Of a stretch of 64,000 nt of DNA, positions 43,904 to 55,031 are shown piece by piece. Numbering within the stretch: position 1 is the first letter of the stretch; each line of letters begins with the position of its first letter. The stretch covers positions 310,001 to 374,000 of the forward strand of contig NZ_BONK01000003.1 in NCBI RefSeq assembly GCF_016862675.1, written 5' to 3'. The notes below the pieces were generated by a model. The model did not search any database and was not told where the DNA came from. It saw only the letters and a list, made by a program, of their open reading frames with translations. The translations under genes and the position numbers were made by a program. Source of the DNA: Cellulomonas chitinilytica (GTDB lineage Bacteria > Actinomycetota > Actinomycetes > Actinomycetales > Cellulomonadaceae).

Positions 43904-46378
43904 ATGGCGCGCCGCCCCGCGACCCCCGACCTGCCCCCCGAGGACCTCGTCGAGCGCATCGTCGACATCGACGTCGCGACCGAGATGGAGGGCTCGTTCC
44001 TCGAGTACGCGTACTCGGTCATCTACTCGCGTGCGCTCCCCGACGCGCGTGACGGCATGAAGCCCGTGCAGCGCCGCATCCTCTTCCAGATGTCGGACAT
44101 GGGCCTCCGGCCGGAGCGTCCGTACGTGAAGTCGGCGCGCGTCGTCGGCGAGGTCATGGGCAAGCTGCACCCGCACGGCGACGCCGCGATCTACGACGCG
44201 ATGGTGCGTCTCGCGCAGCCGTTCTCCCTGCGCCTGCCGCTCGTCGACGGGCACGGCAACTTCGGCTCGCTCGACGACGGCCCGGCTGCGGCCCGGTACA
44301 CCGAGGCGCGGATGGCGCCGTCGGCGATCGCGATGACGGCGGGGCTCGACGAGGACGTCGTCGACTTCGTCCCGAACTACGACAACAAGCTGACCCAGCC
44401 GGAGGTGCTGCCGGCGGCCGTGCCGAACCTGCTGGTCAACGGCGCGTCGGGCATCGCGGTCGGCATGGCGACGAACATGGCGCCGCACAACCTCGTCGAG
44501 GTCGTCGCCGCCGCGCGCCACCTCGTGATGCACCCCGACGCGACGCTCGACGACCTCATGCGCTTCGTGCCCGGGCCGGACCTGCCGAGCGGCGGGAAGA
44601 TCGTCGGGCTCGACGGCGTCCGCGACGCCTACCGCACGGGCCGCGGGGCGTTCCGGACGCGAGCCACCGCGCGCATCGACAACGTGACGCCGCGCCGCAA
44701 GGGCATCGTCGTCACGGAGCTGCCGTACACGGTCGGGCCCGAGAAGGTCATCGAGAAGATCAAGGAGGGCGTGCAGTCCAAGAAGCTCTCCGGCATCTCC
44801 GACGCCGTCGACCTCACGGACCGCGTGCACGGCCTGCGCCTCGTGATCGAGGTGAAGACGGGCTTCAACCCGGAGGCGGTCCTCGAGCAGCTCTACCGGT
44901 ACACGCCGCTCGAGGACTCGTTCTCGATCAACAACGTCGCGCTCGTCGACGGCCAGCCCCGCACGCTGGGGCTGCGCGAGCTGCTGCAGGTCTGGGTGGA
45001 CCACCGGATCTCGGTCGTACGCCGGCGCACGACGCACCGCCTCGGTCGCCGGCAGGAGCGCCTGCACCTCGTCGAGGGCCTGCTCGTCGCCATCGTCGAC
45101 ATCGACGAGGTGATCCAGGTCATCCGCACGTCCGACGACGCCGAGGAGGCGCGCGGGCGCCTGCGCACCGTGTTCGACCTGTCCGACCCGCAGGCCGAGT
45201 ACATCCTCGAGCTGCGGCTGCGCCGCCTCACCAAGTTCTCCCGCATCGAGCTCGAGCGCGAGCAGCAGCAGCTCACCGAGGAGATCGCGGAGCTGCAGGC
45301 GATCCTCGCGGACGACGCCCGGCTGCGGACCGTCGTCTCGGACGAGATGGCGGAGGCGGCCGCGACGTACGGCACCCCGCGGCGCACGGTGCTGCTCGAG
45401 TCCGCCGGCGGCGCGACCGTCACGGGCGCGCCGGCGGCCCGCGGTTCCGCGGCACCGCTGGAGATCGCGGACACCGCCTGCTGGGTGCTGCTGTCCGGCA
45501 CGGGGCTGCTCGCCCGGACCGCGGGCGACGAGGAGCCGGTCCGTGACGACGGCACGCGTCGTGCCCGCCACGACGTCCTGGCGTCATATCTGCCGACGAC
45601 GGCGCGCGCCGAGATCGGTGCCGTGACCTCCCGCGGTCGTGTCGTGCGGCTCTCCGTCCTGGACCTGCCCGCGCTGCCCCCGACCGACGGGCACCCGTCG
45701 CTGTCGGGCGGCGTGCCGCTCGCCGAGGTGGTCGCCGTAGAACCCGGCGAGCAGGTCGTCGCCCTCACCTCCCTCGCCACCGACGCGCCGACTCTCGCGC
45801 TGGCCACCGCCCAGGGCACCGTGAAGCGCGTCGCCCAGGGGGACGTGCCGGGCAACAGGGACGCGTGGGACGTGATCGCGCTCAAGGACGACGACACGGT
45901 CGTCGGCGCGGTCGCGGTGCGCGAGACCGACGAGCTCGTGCTCGTCAGCTCCGACTCGTCGCTCCTGCACTTCCCCGCCTCGTCGGTCCGTCCGCAGGGC
46001 CGTGCGGCAGGAGGCATGGCGGGCATCAAGCTCGCCCCGGGGCACCGGGTCGTGGCGTTCGCCGCGGTGCCCGAGGACCGGGCGTCCGAGGCCGTCCTGG
46101 TCACGGTGTCGGGGTCGTCCACCGCACTCCCCGGCACGCAGGCGGGCGCGGCGAAGGTCACCCCCTTCGACGCGTACCCGGGCAAGGGCCGGGCCACGGG
46201 CGGCGTCCGCTCGCACCGGTTCCTCAAGGGCGAGGACGCCCTGATCCTCGCGTGGGTCGGCGCGGCGCCGGCGTGGGCCAGCGGCTCGGCGGGCCAGCCG
46301 ATCGACCTGCCCGTGCCGGACCCCCGGCGCGACGGGTCCGGTACGCCCCTCGGCGCACCGGTCCACGCGATCGGCTGA
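43904..46378 (+). CDS. parC: Type IIA topoisomerase subunit A (ParC/ParY-like, topoisomerase IV)
   Basis: An 824-residue GyrA/ParC-family subunit that breaks and rejoins DNA. The quinolone-region segment [20 protein letters not shown] precedes the catalytic Tyr132 in [14 protein letters not shown]; the winged helix and coiled-coil gate follow (GVDHR-like [20 protein letters not shown]), and the C-terminal beta-pinwheel contains repeats such as GQVVALT and [20 protein letters not shown]. The canonical GyrA box QRRGGRG is not seen, in line with a non-gyrase type (ParC or Streptomyces ParY). Its partner B subunit is encoded 2 kb away on the other strand. It ends one base before the stop of the convergent YhhN-like gene. 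Confidence 0.9.
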   Translation: MARRPATPDLPPEDLVERIVDIDVATEMEGSFLEYAYSVIYSRALPDARDGMKPVQRRILFQMSDMGLRPERPYVKSARVVGEVMGKLHPHGDAAIYDAMVRLAQPFSLRLPLVDGHGNFGSLDDGPAAARYTEARMAPSAIAMTAGLDEDVVDFVPNYDNKLTQPEVLPAAVPNLLVNGASGIAVGMATNMAPHNLVEVVAAARHLVMHPDATLDDLMRFVPGPDLPSGGKIVGLDGVRDAYRTGRGAFRTRATARIDNVTPRRKGIVVTELPYTVGPEKVIEKIKEGVQSKKLSGISDAVDLTDRVHGLRLVIEVKTGFNPEAVLEQLYRYTPLEDSFSINNVALVDGQPRTLGLRELLQVWVDHRISVVRRRTTHRLGRRQERLHLVEGLLVAIVDIDEVIQVIRTSDDAEEARGRLRTVFDLSDPQAEYILELRLRRLTKFSRIELEREQQQLTEEIAELQAILADDARLRTVVSDEMAEAAATYGTPRRTVLLESAGGATVTGAPAARGSAAPLEIADTACWVLLSGTGLLARTAGDEEPVRDDGTRRARHDVLASYLPTTARAEIGAVTSRGRVVRLSVLDLPALPPTDGHPSLSGGVPLAEVVAVEPGEQVVALTSLATDAPTLALATAQGTVKRVAQGDVPGNRDAWDVIALKDDDTVVGAVAVRETDELVLVSSDSSLLHFPASSVRPQGRAAGGMAGIKLAPGHRVVAFAAVPEDRASEAVLVTVSGSSTALPGTQAGAAKVTPFDAYPGKGRATGGVRSHRFLKGEDALILAWVGAAPAWASGSAGQPIDLPVPDPRRDGSGTPLGAPVHAIG

Positions 46379-46379
46379 C

Positions 46380-47120
46380 CTACACGAGCACGGTCACGTT
46401 GTCGCGCTTCGCCGCCTGCGGCACCGCGAGCCGGACCGGCACGGGCGGGGCCTTGCGCTGGGCGAGGTTGTGCTGCAGGACGGCGGCGGTGAGCAGCGCC
46501 TGCCCGGCGAGGTAGGTGAGCATCACCCAGAAGTCCTGCCCCGGCAGGGACCAGCCGGGCACGAACTGCTCCAGCGCGATCAGCGAGTCGGACACGACGA
46601 ACACGGCCGCGCCGAGGCCAGCCGTCCGCCCGAGACCCGTCGCGAGGACGGCCATCGACACCAGGCAGCCCCCGTACACCGCCACCGGGACCAGCAGGCC
46701 GCCGGCGTGCGGCGCGCACACCGCCACCAGCCCGACGAGCACCGCGCCGTACGCGACGAGCGCGACGGGCCGGCGGTGCACGACGGACCGGCGCGCGTAC
46801 GGCGTGAACGCGACCACGTAGACGATCTGCGCCGCCAGGAAGCAGCCCACCATCACGAGGAACGCCTGCTCCCCCGCGAACGCCGGCAGCAGGTCGCCGA
46901 GCCACGACAGCCCGAGCGCGACGGCGACCAGGTTGACCAGCCGGCCCCGCGGCCACCGCGCGACGGAGAGCAGCACACCGGCCAGCGCAGGCATCGCGAG
47001 CCACTGGGCGACCTCGCCGACGGCGTCCGCGCCGACGAGCCGCGCGACGAGCAGCACGACGCTCACGACGACGAACGCCCCGACCCATGCACGTGCGGCG
47101 GTGGACAGCGTGCGCACCAC
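46380..47120 (-). CDS. YhhN/TMEM86-family membrane protein (lysoplasmalogenase-like)
   Basis: A 246-residue protein with about eight transmembrane helices. The family motif SWLGDLLPAF (usual form G-x2-GDxxL) near residue 75 and VVSDSLIALEQF near residue 180 carry the acidic residues conserved in YhhN/TMEM86. Mammalian TMEM86B is a lysoplasmalogenase; bacterial roles are not settled, and plasmalogen use by this organism is only a possibility, though anaerobic metabolism (pflB) would fit plasmalogens. Start GTG 47120 (or 47117) follows GAGGAGG. The leader of about 68 bases holds two tandem near-identical hairpins. It converges on the topoisomerase gene with a one-base gap. Confidence 0.85.
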   Translation of the reverse strand: MVRTLSTAARAWVGAFVVVSVVLLVARLVGADAVGEVAQWLAMPALAGVLLSVARWPRGRLVNLVAVALGLSWLGDLLPAFAGEQAFLVMVGCFLAAQIVYVVAFTPYARRSVVHRRPVALVAYGAVLVGLVAVCAPHAGGLLVPVAVYGGCLVSMAVLATGLGRTAGLGAAVFVVSDSLIALEQFVPGWSLPGQDFWVMLTYLAGQALLTAAVLQHNLAQRKAPPVPVRLAVPQAAKRDNVTVLV

Positions 47121-47137
47121 AGCGACCTCCTCGCGGA

Positions 47138-47155
47138 CCGGACGTCGTCGTCCGG
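47138..47155. repeat. First of two tandem hairpins in the YhhN-like gene leader
   Basis: CCGGACG-TCGT-CGTCCGG, a 7-bp stem-loop close to the ribosome site. Confidence 0.7.
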
Positions 47156-47164
47156 CATGCCGAT

Positions 47165-47186
47165 GCCCGGACCTCGTCGTCCGGGC
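47165..47186. repeat. Second of two tandem hairpins in the YhhN-like gene leader
   Basis: GCCCGGAC-CTCGTC-GTCCGGGC, an 8-bp stem-loop differing from the first by one central base and an extra outer pair; 9 bases separate them. Confidence 0.7.
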
Positions 47187-47194
47187 GTGGGCCG

Positions 47195-47200
47195 ATGCTA
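47195..47200 (-). promoter_or_regulatory. -10 element TAGCAT for the YhhN-like gene
   Basis: Predicts a start near 47188, directly upstream of the two hairpins. Confidence 0.45.
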
Positions 47201-47275
47201 ACCCCCGGGCCGCCTGCCCGGTGGCAGGTTCGACGCGGCCACCGGGTGGCTTCGCGGACGGTGCCGACGACCTGC

Positions 47276-48307
47276 TCAGAGCTCGATCGAGTACATGATC
47301 TCGCGGTGCTGCGCCTCGAACCCGAGCCGCTCGTACAGACCGTGCGCGCCGGACTGGTTCGCGCTGTCCACGCCGAGCACCGCGTACTGCATGCCGTCCG
47401 CCCGGTACGCGGTCATCGCCGCGACGAGCAGGCTCGGCGCGAGCCCACGGCGCCGCCATCCGGGCCGCACGCCGAGCAGCTCGACGTACCCGAACGAGAA
47501 GCCGTTCACCGCCCAGTCCTGCTCGTACCGGCCGGACATCAGGTACCCGGCGACCTCGCCGGTGGCCTCGTCGACCGCGACCGTGCTCCACATGGGGGCG
47601 AACATGCTGCGGTGCTGCGCCCACTGCTCGGCGTTGCGGGGCTCGCTCCCCCAGTGGTCGGCGAAGGCCTCGTTGTGCGCGAGCCGGACCTGCTCCTCGA
47701 GGTCGGCGCTCCACGGCACCAGACGGATGCCGGCGGGCGGGTCCGCGAGAGGCAGCGGCTCGGCCAGCGAGCGGCGCATGTCGTCGTAGTACCGGACGGG
47801 CCGGAAGCCCGCCGCGGTGAGCAGGCGCGCGGTCGCCGTCGCGGACTCCTGGATGTGCACCGCCAGACGCCCGGGGACAGCCGCGGTGGAGCGCGCCAGC
47901 AGCTGGCGCCCGCGCCCCTCGGACCAGGCGAGCACGGCACGGCCGACACCCCGCCCCCGCCACTGCGGGTCGACCCCGCCGTCGAGGAACGCACGGATCG
48001 TGCGGACGTCACCGGGCAGGGCGGTGACCTGCGCGTACGCGCGCAGCACGCCATCGGCGTCGACGCCGGTGATCGTGTCCGTCGTGGGGTCGTGCCAGTC
48101 GCCGTCGAACCGCTCCTGCGCCTCGGGGACCGCCGTCCGGTACGGCGCACCGTCGGCCTCCTCCACGGCGTTCAGCAGGCGTGTGAGGGCCTCGGCGTCG
48201 TCGCGCCGCAGCGGGCGCCACGTCAGGCCCAGGCCGTCGGGCGGGCGAGGCGGTGCGGCCGGGGCGTCCGCACGGTCGGCGAGCGGGGACAGCGAGGTGT
48301 CGGTCAC
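47276..48307 (-). CDS. Double-GNAT N-acetyltransferase
   Basis: A 343-residue protein with two GNAT domains. The first (about residues 20-180) has GGVDPQWRGRGVGRAVLAWS with the acetyl-CoA loop; the second (about 185-340) has YVELLGVRPGWRRRGLAPSL and the C-terminal VDSANQSGAHGLYERLGFEA. The two-domain plan recalls mycothiol synthase MshD, but the sequence lacks obvious MshD marks, so the substrate is unassigned; peptides, antibiotics or amino sugars are possible. GTG 48307 is chosen because AAGGGT lies 7 bases upstream, matching the leaderless pattern, over a more upstream ATG at 48343. It follows the topoisomerase B gene by 75 bases. Confidence 0.85.
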   Translation of the reverse strand: MTDTSLSPLADRADAPAAPPRPPDGLGLTWRPLRRDDAEALTRLLNAVEEADGAPYRTAVPEAQERFDGDWHDPTTDTITGVDADGVLRAYAQVTALPGDVRTIRAFLDGGVDPQWRGRGVGRAVLAWSEGRGRQLLARSTAAVPGRLAVHIQESATATARLLTAAGFRPVRYYDDMRRSLAEPLPLADPPAGIRLVPWSADLEEQVRLAHNEAFADHWGSEPRNAEQWAQHRSMFAPMWSTVAVDEATGEVAGYLMSGRYEQDWAVNGFSFGYVELLGVRPGWRRRGLAPSLLVAAMTAYRADGMQYAVLGVDSANQSGAHGLYERLGFEAQHREIMYSIEL

Positions 48308-48382
48308 GCTCGCCACCCTTCCCGCGGCACGACGGGACGGCAACCGACTTTCGGACGGCTCGCCCCGTCGGGCGCGTGACGG

Positions 48383-50521
<2,139 letters not shown>

Positions 50522-50528
50522 GGCCCGA

Positions 50529-50534
50529 ATGGTA
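50529..50534 (-). promoter_or_regulatory. -10 element TACCAT, leaderless type (parE)
   Basis: TACCAT, 7 bases, GTG 50521 on the minus strand. Confidence 0.55.
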
Positions 50535-50662
50535 TCCGCCGCACCTGACAGGCCGTCGGCACCATGCCGTCGGCGGGTGCTTCACCCTCCTCGGGGTACG
50601 CGCACAGCGAACCACCCGCTCTGGGTGCCATGGATGTGGGAACGGGATGGTTGTATGGATTC

Positions 50663-50884
50663 GTGACTGGGACGACGACCGAACCGCTGACCGCAGCCGA
50701 CCGCTGCGACCGTTGTGGCGCGCAGGCCTACGTTCGCGTGGTGCTGCCCGTGGGCGAGCTGCTCTTCTGCGCGCACCACGCTCGTGAGCACGCCCCGAAG
50801 TTCGAGGCGGTCGCCACACACGTGCACGACGAGACCCAGCGCCTGCTCGAGGAGCACGGCGCGGGAGCCGGCGCCGCACGCTGA
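50663..50884 (+). CDS. DUF7455 small zinc-binding protein
   Basis: A 73-residue protein typical of actinobacteria. ADRCDRCGAQAYVRVVLPVG and ELLFCAHHAREHAPKFEAVA form a Cys-x2-Cys plus Cys-x-His-His zinc-knuckle arrangement; a helical tail follows. Family members sit beside the primary sigma factor or topoisomerase genes, and a role with the transcription machinery is sometimes supposed but not shown. GTG 50663 is preferred because the conserved region begins right after it; upstream the frame is open but unlike any family. TTGTAT six bases upstream could be the -10 of a leaderless message. A strong hairpin follows. Confidence 0.85.
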   Translation: MTGTTTEPLTAADRCDRCGAQAYVRVVLPVGELLFCAHHAREHAPKFEAVATHVHDETQRLLEEHGAGAGAAR

Positions 50885-50910
50885 CGGTCGCCAGACCCGA
50901 CAGACGACGA

Positions 50911-50940
50911 CGAGGCCCGGACCGGACGGTCCGGGCCTCG
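50911..50940. terminator. Bidirectional hairpin terminator
   Basis: CGAGGCCCGGACC and its exact complement around a 4-base loop, between the DUF7455 gene (+) and the YciI gene (-). Confidence 0.8.
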
Positions 50941-51028
50941 TCGCGTCTCTCGCAGTCGCCGGCCGCGCCGGCCATCGCGTCCCCGGTCGCGGTCCGGTCG
51001 GTCGCGCCGCGTCGACCGGCGTCGCTGG

Positions 51029-51304
51029 TCAGCCGAGGACGTCGTTCCACGCGAGGATCCGGTACGACACCACGAGCCCGTGCACCACGAACGGGTCGCC
51101 GGCGGCGAACTCCTCGGCCGCGTCGCGGCTCACCAGGACGCACATCGCGCCGTTGACGGCCGGGTCCTCGAACGTCCCGATGCCGACCAGCAGGCCCCGC
51201 GCCGCGTAGCTCTCGTAGTGCGCGGTGTGCTCGACCATGTGGTCGGGCGCACGCCGCAGGACGTCCGCGGCGGACTCGTACAGCACGACGTAGCGCGTCG
51301 ACAT
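51029..51304 (-). CDS. YciI-like protein
   Basis: A 91-residue protein with the ferredoxin-like YciI/YCII fold. YVVLYESAADVLRRAPDHMV starts the domain; HTAHYESYAARGLLVGIGTF contains the conserved His, and MCVLVSRDAAEEFAAGDPFV with HGLVVSYRILAWNDVL completes it, including the GDPF-type turn. Members include dehalochlorinases and domains with unknown hydrolytic or lyase roles; the conserved His-Asp dyad may be catalytic. TAGGAC seven bases before ATG 51304 suggests a leaderless message independent of the sigma factor gene, whose terminator lies in between. Confidence 0.9.
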   Translation of the reverse strand: MSTRYVVLYESAADVLRRAPDHMVEHTAHYESYAARGLLVGIGTFEDPAVNGAMCVLVSRDAAEEFAAGDPFVVHGLVVSYRILAWNDVLG

Positions 51305-51311
51305 GCCCTCA

Positions 51312-51317
51312 GTCCTA
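51312..51317 (-). promoter_or_regulatory. -10 element TAGGAC, leaderless type (YciI gene)
   Basis: TAGGAC(T), 7 bases, ATG 51304. Confidence 0.45.
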
Positions 51318-51380
51318 CCGCACCGGTGCCGCGGTCCGGCACGGCAGGTCGCGCTCGGCACGGTCGGGTCCAGATGCGAC

Positions 51381-51415
51381 GACGCCCCGCGCCGCGAGGA
51401 GCGGAGCGGGGCGTC
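51381..51415. terminator. Hairpin terminator after the sigma factor gene
   Basis: GACGCCCCGC and GCGGGGCGTC pair exactly; 14 bases after the minus-strand stop at 51429. Confidence 0.75.
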
Positions 51416-51428
51416 GACGAACGGCGGA

Positions 51429-53021
51429 TCAGTCCAGGTAGTCGCGCAGCACCTGAGACCGCGACGGGTGGCGCAGCTTGGACATCGTCTTCGACTCGAT
51501 CTGACGGATCCGCTCACGCGTGACCCCGTACACCTTGCCGATCTCGTCGAGAGTCTTCGGCTGGCCGTCGGTCAGACCGAACCGCATGGACACGACTCCG
51601 GCCTCGCGCTCGGAGAGCGTGTCGAGGACCTGGTGCAGCTGCTCCTGCAGGAGCGTGAAGCTCACCGCATCTGCGGGCACGACGGCCTCGGAGTCCTCGA
51701 TGAGGTCACCGAACTCGCTGTCGCCGTCCTCACCGAGCGGCGTGTGCAGCGAGATGGGCTCGCGGCCGTACTTCTGGACCTCGACGACCTTCTCGGGCGT
51801 CATGTCGAGCTCCTTGGCGAGCTCCTCGGGCGTGGGCTCGCGGCCCAGGTCCTGGAGCATCTGCCGCTGGACGCGCGCCAGCTTGTTGATGACCTCGACC
51901 ATGTGCACCGGGATGCGGATGGTGCGCGCCTGGTCGGCCATCGCGCGGGTGATCGCCTGACGGATCCACCACGTCGCGTAGGTCGAGAACTTGTAGCCCT
52001 TGGTGTAGTCGAACTTCTCGACCGCACGGATCAGACCGAGGTTGCCCTCCTGGATCAGGTCCAGGAACAGCATGCCGCGGCCGGTGTACCGCTTGGCGAG
52101 CGAGACGACGAGACGCAGGTTCGCCTCGAGCAGGTGGTTCTTCGCGCGACGGCCGTCCTGCGCGATCCACTCGAGCTCACGACGGATCTTGGGCTCCATC
52201 GCGACGCCCGCGTTGAGCCGCTCCTCGGCGAACAGACCGGCCTCGATGCGCTTGGCGAGCTCGACCTCCTGCTCGGCGTTGAGGAGCGCGACCTTGCCGA
52301 TCTGCTTGAGGTAGTCCTTGACCGGGTCGGCGGTCGCACCGGCGGTGACGACCTGCTGCGCCGGGGCGTCGTCGTCGTCGGCGTCGGAGTAGACGAAGCC
52401 CTTGTCCTCGGTCTCCTCCTCCTCGGCCGCAGCGGCGGGCTTCGCCGTCTCGCCGTCCTCGGAGTCGTCACCGTCCGCGTCCGCCTCGACGACCTCGGCC
52501 ACGTCGACGTCGTCCGCGACGACCTCGTCGGTGACGTCGATCTCGACGTCCTCGAGCTCCTCGGGCTCCTCCTCGGAGTCCACGTCGGGAGCATCGGCGA
52601 CCGTCGCGCCCTTCGGGGCGGCCTTGGTCGCCGCGGGAGCCTTGGCCGTCGACTTCGCGCCGGCGGTCTTCGTCGCGGCAGCCTTCGTCGCCCGCACTGC
52701 GGGCTTGGCGCTCACGGCCTCCTCCGTACCGTCGGCGGAGGCGACCACGGCCTTCGCCGAGGGCCGAGCCTTCGCACTGGTGGCGGCCACGGCGCGCGTC
52801 GTGGCGGGCACGGCAGGCTCGCGCACACCGATGCCGGCGGTCGCGAGACCGCGGACGACGGCGCGCAGCCGCTTGGCGTCCTGGACGTCGGCCTGCTCGC
52901 ACGCGGAGCGCAGCTCCTCGGCTCCGACGCTGCCGTGCGTCCGGCCGCGCAGCACGAGGTCCTGCATGGCGGGGTGCTCGAACTCACGCGGAAGTGCGGG
53001 ATGCGGGGTCTGGGACGACAC
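51429..53021 (-). CDS. sigA: Primary RNA polymerase sigma factor (SigA/HrdB)
   Basis: A 530-residue group 1 sigma-70 factor. The first 215 residues are an Ala/Lys-rich then strongly acidic extension, as in HrdB. Region 1.2 is [20 protein letters not shown]; region 2 has [20 protein letters not shown] and [20 protein letters not shown] (the -10-reading helix); region 3 [20 protein letters not shown]; region 4.2 [20 protein letters not shown] reads the -35. It directs most housekeeping transcription, including presumably the TANNNT promoters listed here. GTG 53021 follows GAAAGG. A TACAAT -10 lies about 55 bases upstream. Corresponds to Rv2703. Confidence 0.97.
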   Translation of the reverse strand: MSSQTPHPALPREFEHPAMQDLVLRGRTHGSVGAEELRSACEQADVQDAKRLRAVVRGLATAGIGVREPAVPATTRAVAATSAKARPSAKAVVASADGTEEAVSAKPAVRATKAAATKTAGAKSTAKAPAATKAAPKGATVADAPDVDSEEEPEELEDVEIDVTDEVVADDVDVAEVVEADADGDDSEDGETAKPAAAAEEEETEDKGFVYSDADDDDAPAQQVVTAGATADPVKDYLKQIGKVALLNAEQEVELAKRIEAGLFAEERLNAGVAMEPKIRRELEWIAQDGRRAKNHLLEANLRLVVSLAKRYTGRGMLFLDLIQEGNLGLIRAVEKFDYTKGYKFSTYATWWIRQAITRAMADQARTIRIPVHMVEVINKLARVQRQMLQDLGREPTPEELAKELDMTPEKVVEVQKYGREPISLHTPLGEDGDSEFGDLIEDSEAVVPADAVSFTLLQEQLHQVLDTLSEREAGVVSMRFGLTDGQPKTLDEIGKVYGVTRERIRQIESKTMSKLRHPSRSQVLRDYLD

Positions 53022-53074
53022 GAACGACCTTTCGGCAGCAAGACACCCGGGACGTGTCCGGGAGGTAGACAGAC

Positions 53075-53080
53075 ATTGTA
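53075..53080 (-). promoter_or_regulatory. -10 element TACAAT for sigA
   Basis: Minus-strand TACAAT predicts a start near 53068 and a leader of about 47 bases; no good -35 is visible 17 bases upstream. Confidence 0.5.
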
Positions 53081-53208
53081 CCGACGATGTCCCGGCAGGA
53101 CGGCTCATCGGGCACGGTCGGGGGCGTCGATGACGGCCCTTGACGAGTCAACGCCCTAGTTCAACGGGCGAGGCCCGCAGGTGATTCCCGATGTGGCCGT
53201 CCGATCGT

Positions 53209-53223
53209 CGAACCACCGGTTCG
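53209..53223. terminator. Short hairpin downstream of the universal stress protein gene
   Basis: CGAACC-acc-GGTTCG in the 232-base gap between the USP gene and sigA. The rest of that gap holds the sigA promoter and a TTGACGAGTCAA dyad at 53140-53151. Confidence 0.35.
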
Positions 53224-53253
53224 CGGCGTGACCCGACCGCTCGCCGACCGAGG

Positions 53254-53649
53254 TCAGGCCGACGTCGGCTTCACGGTCAGCACCGGGCACGGGGCGTCGA
53301 AGAGCACCCGCTGGGCGTTCGCGCCGAGGATCAGCTTGCCGACGGGGCTGCGCCGCCGCAGGCCGATCACGACGAGCTGGGCGTCGACCTCCTCCGCGGT
53401 CGCGATGAGGTCGTCCGCGACATCGCCGCCGTCCAGGAGGCGGACCTCGTGCGAGATCCCGGCGCCGGAGAGGTCCGCGTCGACCTGCGAGAGGGCGGTC
53501 TCCACCAGAGCACGCTGGTCGGTCGGCTCGTCCGGCCTCGCGCTCACGACGACCACGACGTTCGTGCTGCGGCGTCGCGCCTCGTCGACCGCCGCGTCCA
53601 GGGCCGCCCGACCTTCCGGGGTGGCCAGGTAGCCGACCACGATGCTCAT
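53254..53649 (-). CDS. Universal stress protein (UspA family)
   Basis: A 131-residue single-domain USP. IVVGYLATPEGRAALDAAVD forms the first strand and helix, VVVVVSARPDEP follows, and the ATP-binding loop is GLRRRSPVGKLILGANAQRV, matching G-2x-G-9x-G(S/T) loosely, then FDAPCPVLTVKPTS. Such proteins bind ATP and help cells survive growth arrest; many actinobacterial ones are induced by hypoxia, but no DosR-like box was found near its promoter. ATG 53649 has GAGGAGG upstream. A TAGCGT -10 lies about 45 bases before the start. It is transcribed toward sigA but has its own weak hairpin. Confidence 0.92.
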   Translation of the reverse strand: MSIVVGYLATPEGRAALDAAVDEARRRSTNVVVVVSARPDEPTDQRALVETALSQVDADLSGAGISHEVRLLDGGDVADDLIATAEEVDAQLVVIGLRRRSPVGKLILGANAQRVLFDAPCPVLTVKPTSA

Positions 53650-53690
53650 CGGTCCTCCTCGTCGATGCGGCCGGACACGCCGTGGAACGG

Positions 53691-53696
53691 ACGCTA
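53691..53696 (-). promoter_or_regulatory. -10 element TAGCGT for the USP gene
   Basis: Predicts a start near 53684 and a leader of about 35 bases with GAGGAGG. Confidence 0.4.
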
Positions 53697-53743
53697 CCCG
53701 AGGCGTGCGAGCAGGACGAGCGCTGGTCGGCATCCACGCCCGG

Positions 53744-54874
53744 TCAGGCCCCGCGGCGCGTCCAACCAGGCCCGACGCCCGCCTCGACGAGCCCGTGCAG
53801 CAGGAGCGCGAGCCGGTAGCGCCCGTCGTCGCCGAGGGCCCGGTCGAGCAGCACGGCGGCACGCGCACCGTCGCCGCGCCACCAGGCGAGCAGGGCGAGG
53901 AGCGTGAGCGCGGGAGCCTGCTGACCCGCGCGTCCGTGCGCCACGACGTGCTCGAGCACGTCCTCGTGGACGCGCGTGGCGACCACCGGCGGCGGCGCGG
54001 CGCACCCCGGGTCGAGGATCGTCGCGACCGCCGAGGCGAGCGCCGCCTCGTCCCGCGGCGCCGGTGCCGCACCCCGGACGCACCGCTCCGGAAGTTCACC
54101 CGTACCGGGCACGAGCGCGACGAGGACGCTGTCCCGGACACGGCGGTCGGCGAGCCCCGCCTCGAGGCGGCCCCACGGGGCCCCGCCCGGTGCCGGACCG
54201 GCGCACGCGTGCGACACCGCGGCCCGCCACGCGGCCACCGAGTCCAGCCTCCACCGGGCTGCCGCCTCCTCGCCGGCCTGGAGCGCCTCCTCGCGACGGG
54301 CCTCCCACCGGCGCCGCACCCGGGCCACCGAGCGCCGCCGCTCGGCGCTCGCGGGCCGGATGGTCGCGACGTCGGCGCGCGAGTCGGCGACCGCCGACCC
54401 GGCGAGCACGAGCTCGGCGCCCACCTGCGTCGAGTCGAGCTCGCGCAGAGGGCGCCCGCCGGACGGGCAGCAGTCGTCACGGCAGTCGAGCGCGAGGTAG
54501 CCCGTGGACGTCACGACCCACACCACGACGTCGCCGAAGGGCGCCTCGGCCGCCTCGCGGAACAGCTCGACCGCGCGGTGCGCGGGATGCTCGGCCGCAC
54601 CTCGAGGGTCGTCGTCGGTGTAGACGACGAGCAGCACGCGCGTGGCGCCGTCCCGGTCGAGCAGCGTGGTGAGCGCGCGCGCACGGTCGGCGCCGTCGTG
54701 CGGGTCGGCGAGCTGGAGGAGGTCGACACGGGCGACGACGCCCACGAGCCCGCGAGGCGGGCGCAGGCTCACGGCGACGACGCTCTCCTGCGGGCGGAAC
54801 CCGAGGCGGTGCGGGACGAGGGCGAGGATCTCGGCGGGTTCGTTGACGCGCAGAGTCGTGGCGGATGGCTGCAT
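53744..54874 (-). CDS. DUF4192 domain-containing protein
   Basis: A 376-residue actinobacterial DUF4192 protein. The N-terminal signature is RVNEPAEILALVPHRLGFRP then QESVVAVSLRPPRGLVGVVA; a Rossmann-like segment ATRVLLVVYTDDDPRGAAEH follows, and a Cys cluster DCRDDCCPSGGRPLRELDST sits near residue 130, a family hallmark that may bind a metal. The C-terminal half is helical with RAGQQAPALTLLALLAWWRG and GDGARAAVLLDRALGDDGRY, resembling a TPR-like repeat. Function is unknown; the family is nearly universal in actinobacteria. ATG 54874 is the first start. It is divergent from the lipoprotein gene, with a 157-base gap. Confidence 0.88.
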   Translation of the reverse strand: MQPSATTLRVNEPAEILALVPHRLGFRPQESVVAVSLRPPRGLVGVVARVDLLQLADPHDGADRARALTTLLDRDGATRVLLVVYTDDDPRGAAEHPAHRAVELFREAAEAPFGDVVVWVVTSTGYLALDCRDDCCPSGGRPLRELDSTQVGAELVLAGSAVADSRADVATIRPASAERRRSVARVRRRWEARREEALQAGEEAAARWRLDSVAAWRAAVSHACAGPAPGGAPWGRLEAGLADRRVRDSVLVALVPGTGELPERCVRGAAPAPRDEAALASAVATILDPGCAAPPPVVATRVHEDVLEHVVAHGRAGQQAPALTLLALLAWWRGDGARAAVLLDRALGDDGRYRLALLLHGLVEAGVGPGWTRRGA

Positions 54875-55019
54875 GCGTCGCAGCCCATCGCACGCCGGCC
54901 GCGCCGCGGCGGCCTCGGCTCCCGGGCTGTGGGCCGACGACCTCGACGCCGGGATGTGGTCGCCTCGAGACGCACCACGGCGGCCTGTGGTCGCGTCGGC
55001 GCGCCGCCGGTCAGCCCAC

Positions 55020-55025
55020 TACCCT
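55020..55025 (+). promoter_or_regulatory. -10 element TACCCT, leaderless type
   Basis: TACCCT, six bases, ATG 55032 of the lipoprotein gene. Confidence 0.5.
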
Positions 55026-55031
55026 GGCCCG

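Noticed and set aside
53684-53745. DosR-like box near the universal stress protein promoter
   Set aside because: I looked because USP genes are typical DosR targets and the -10 is the same TAGCGT, but no GGGAC/GTCCC pair with the right spacing is present.
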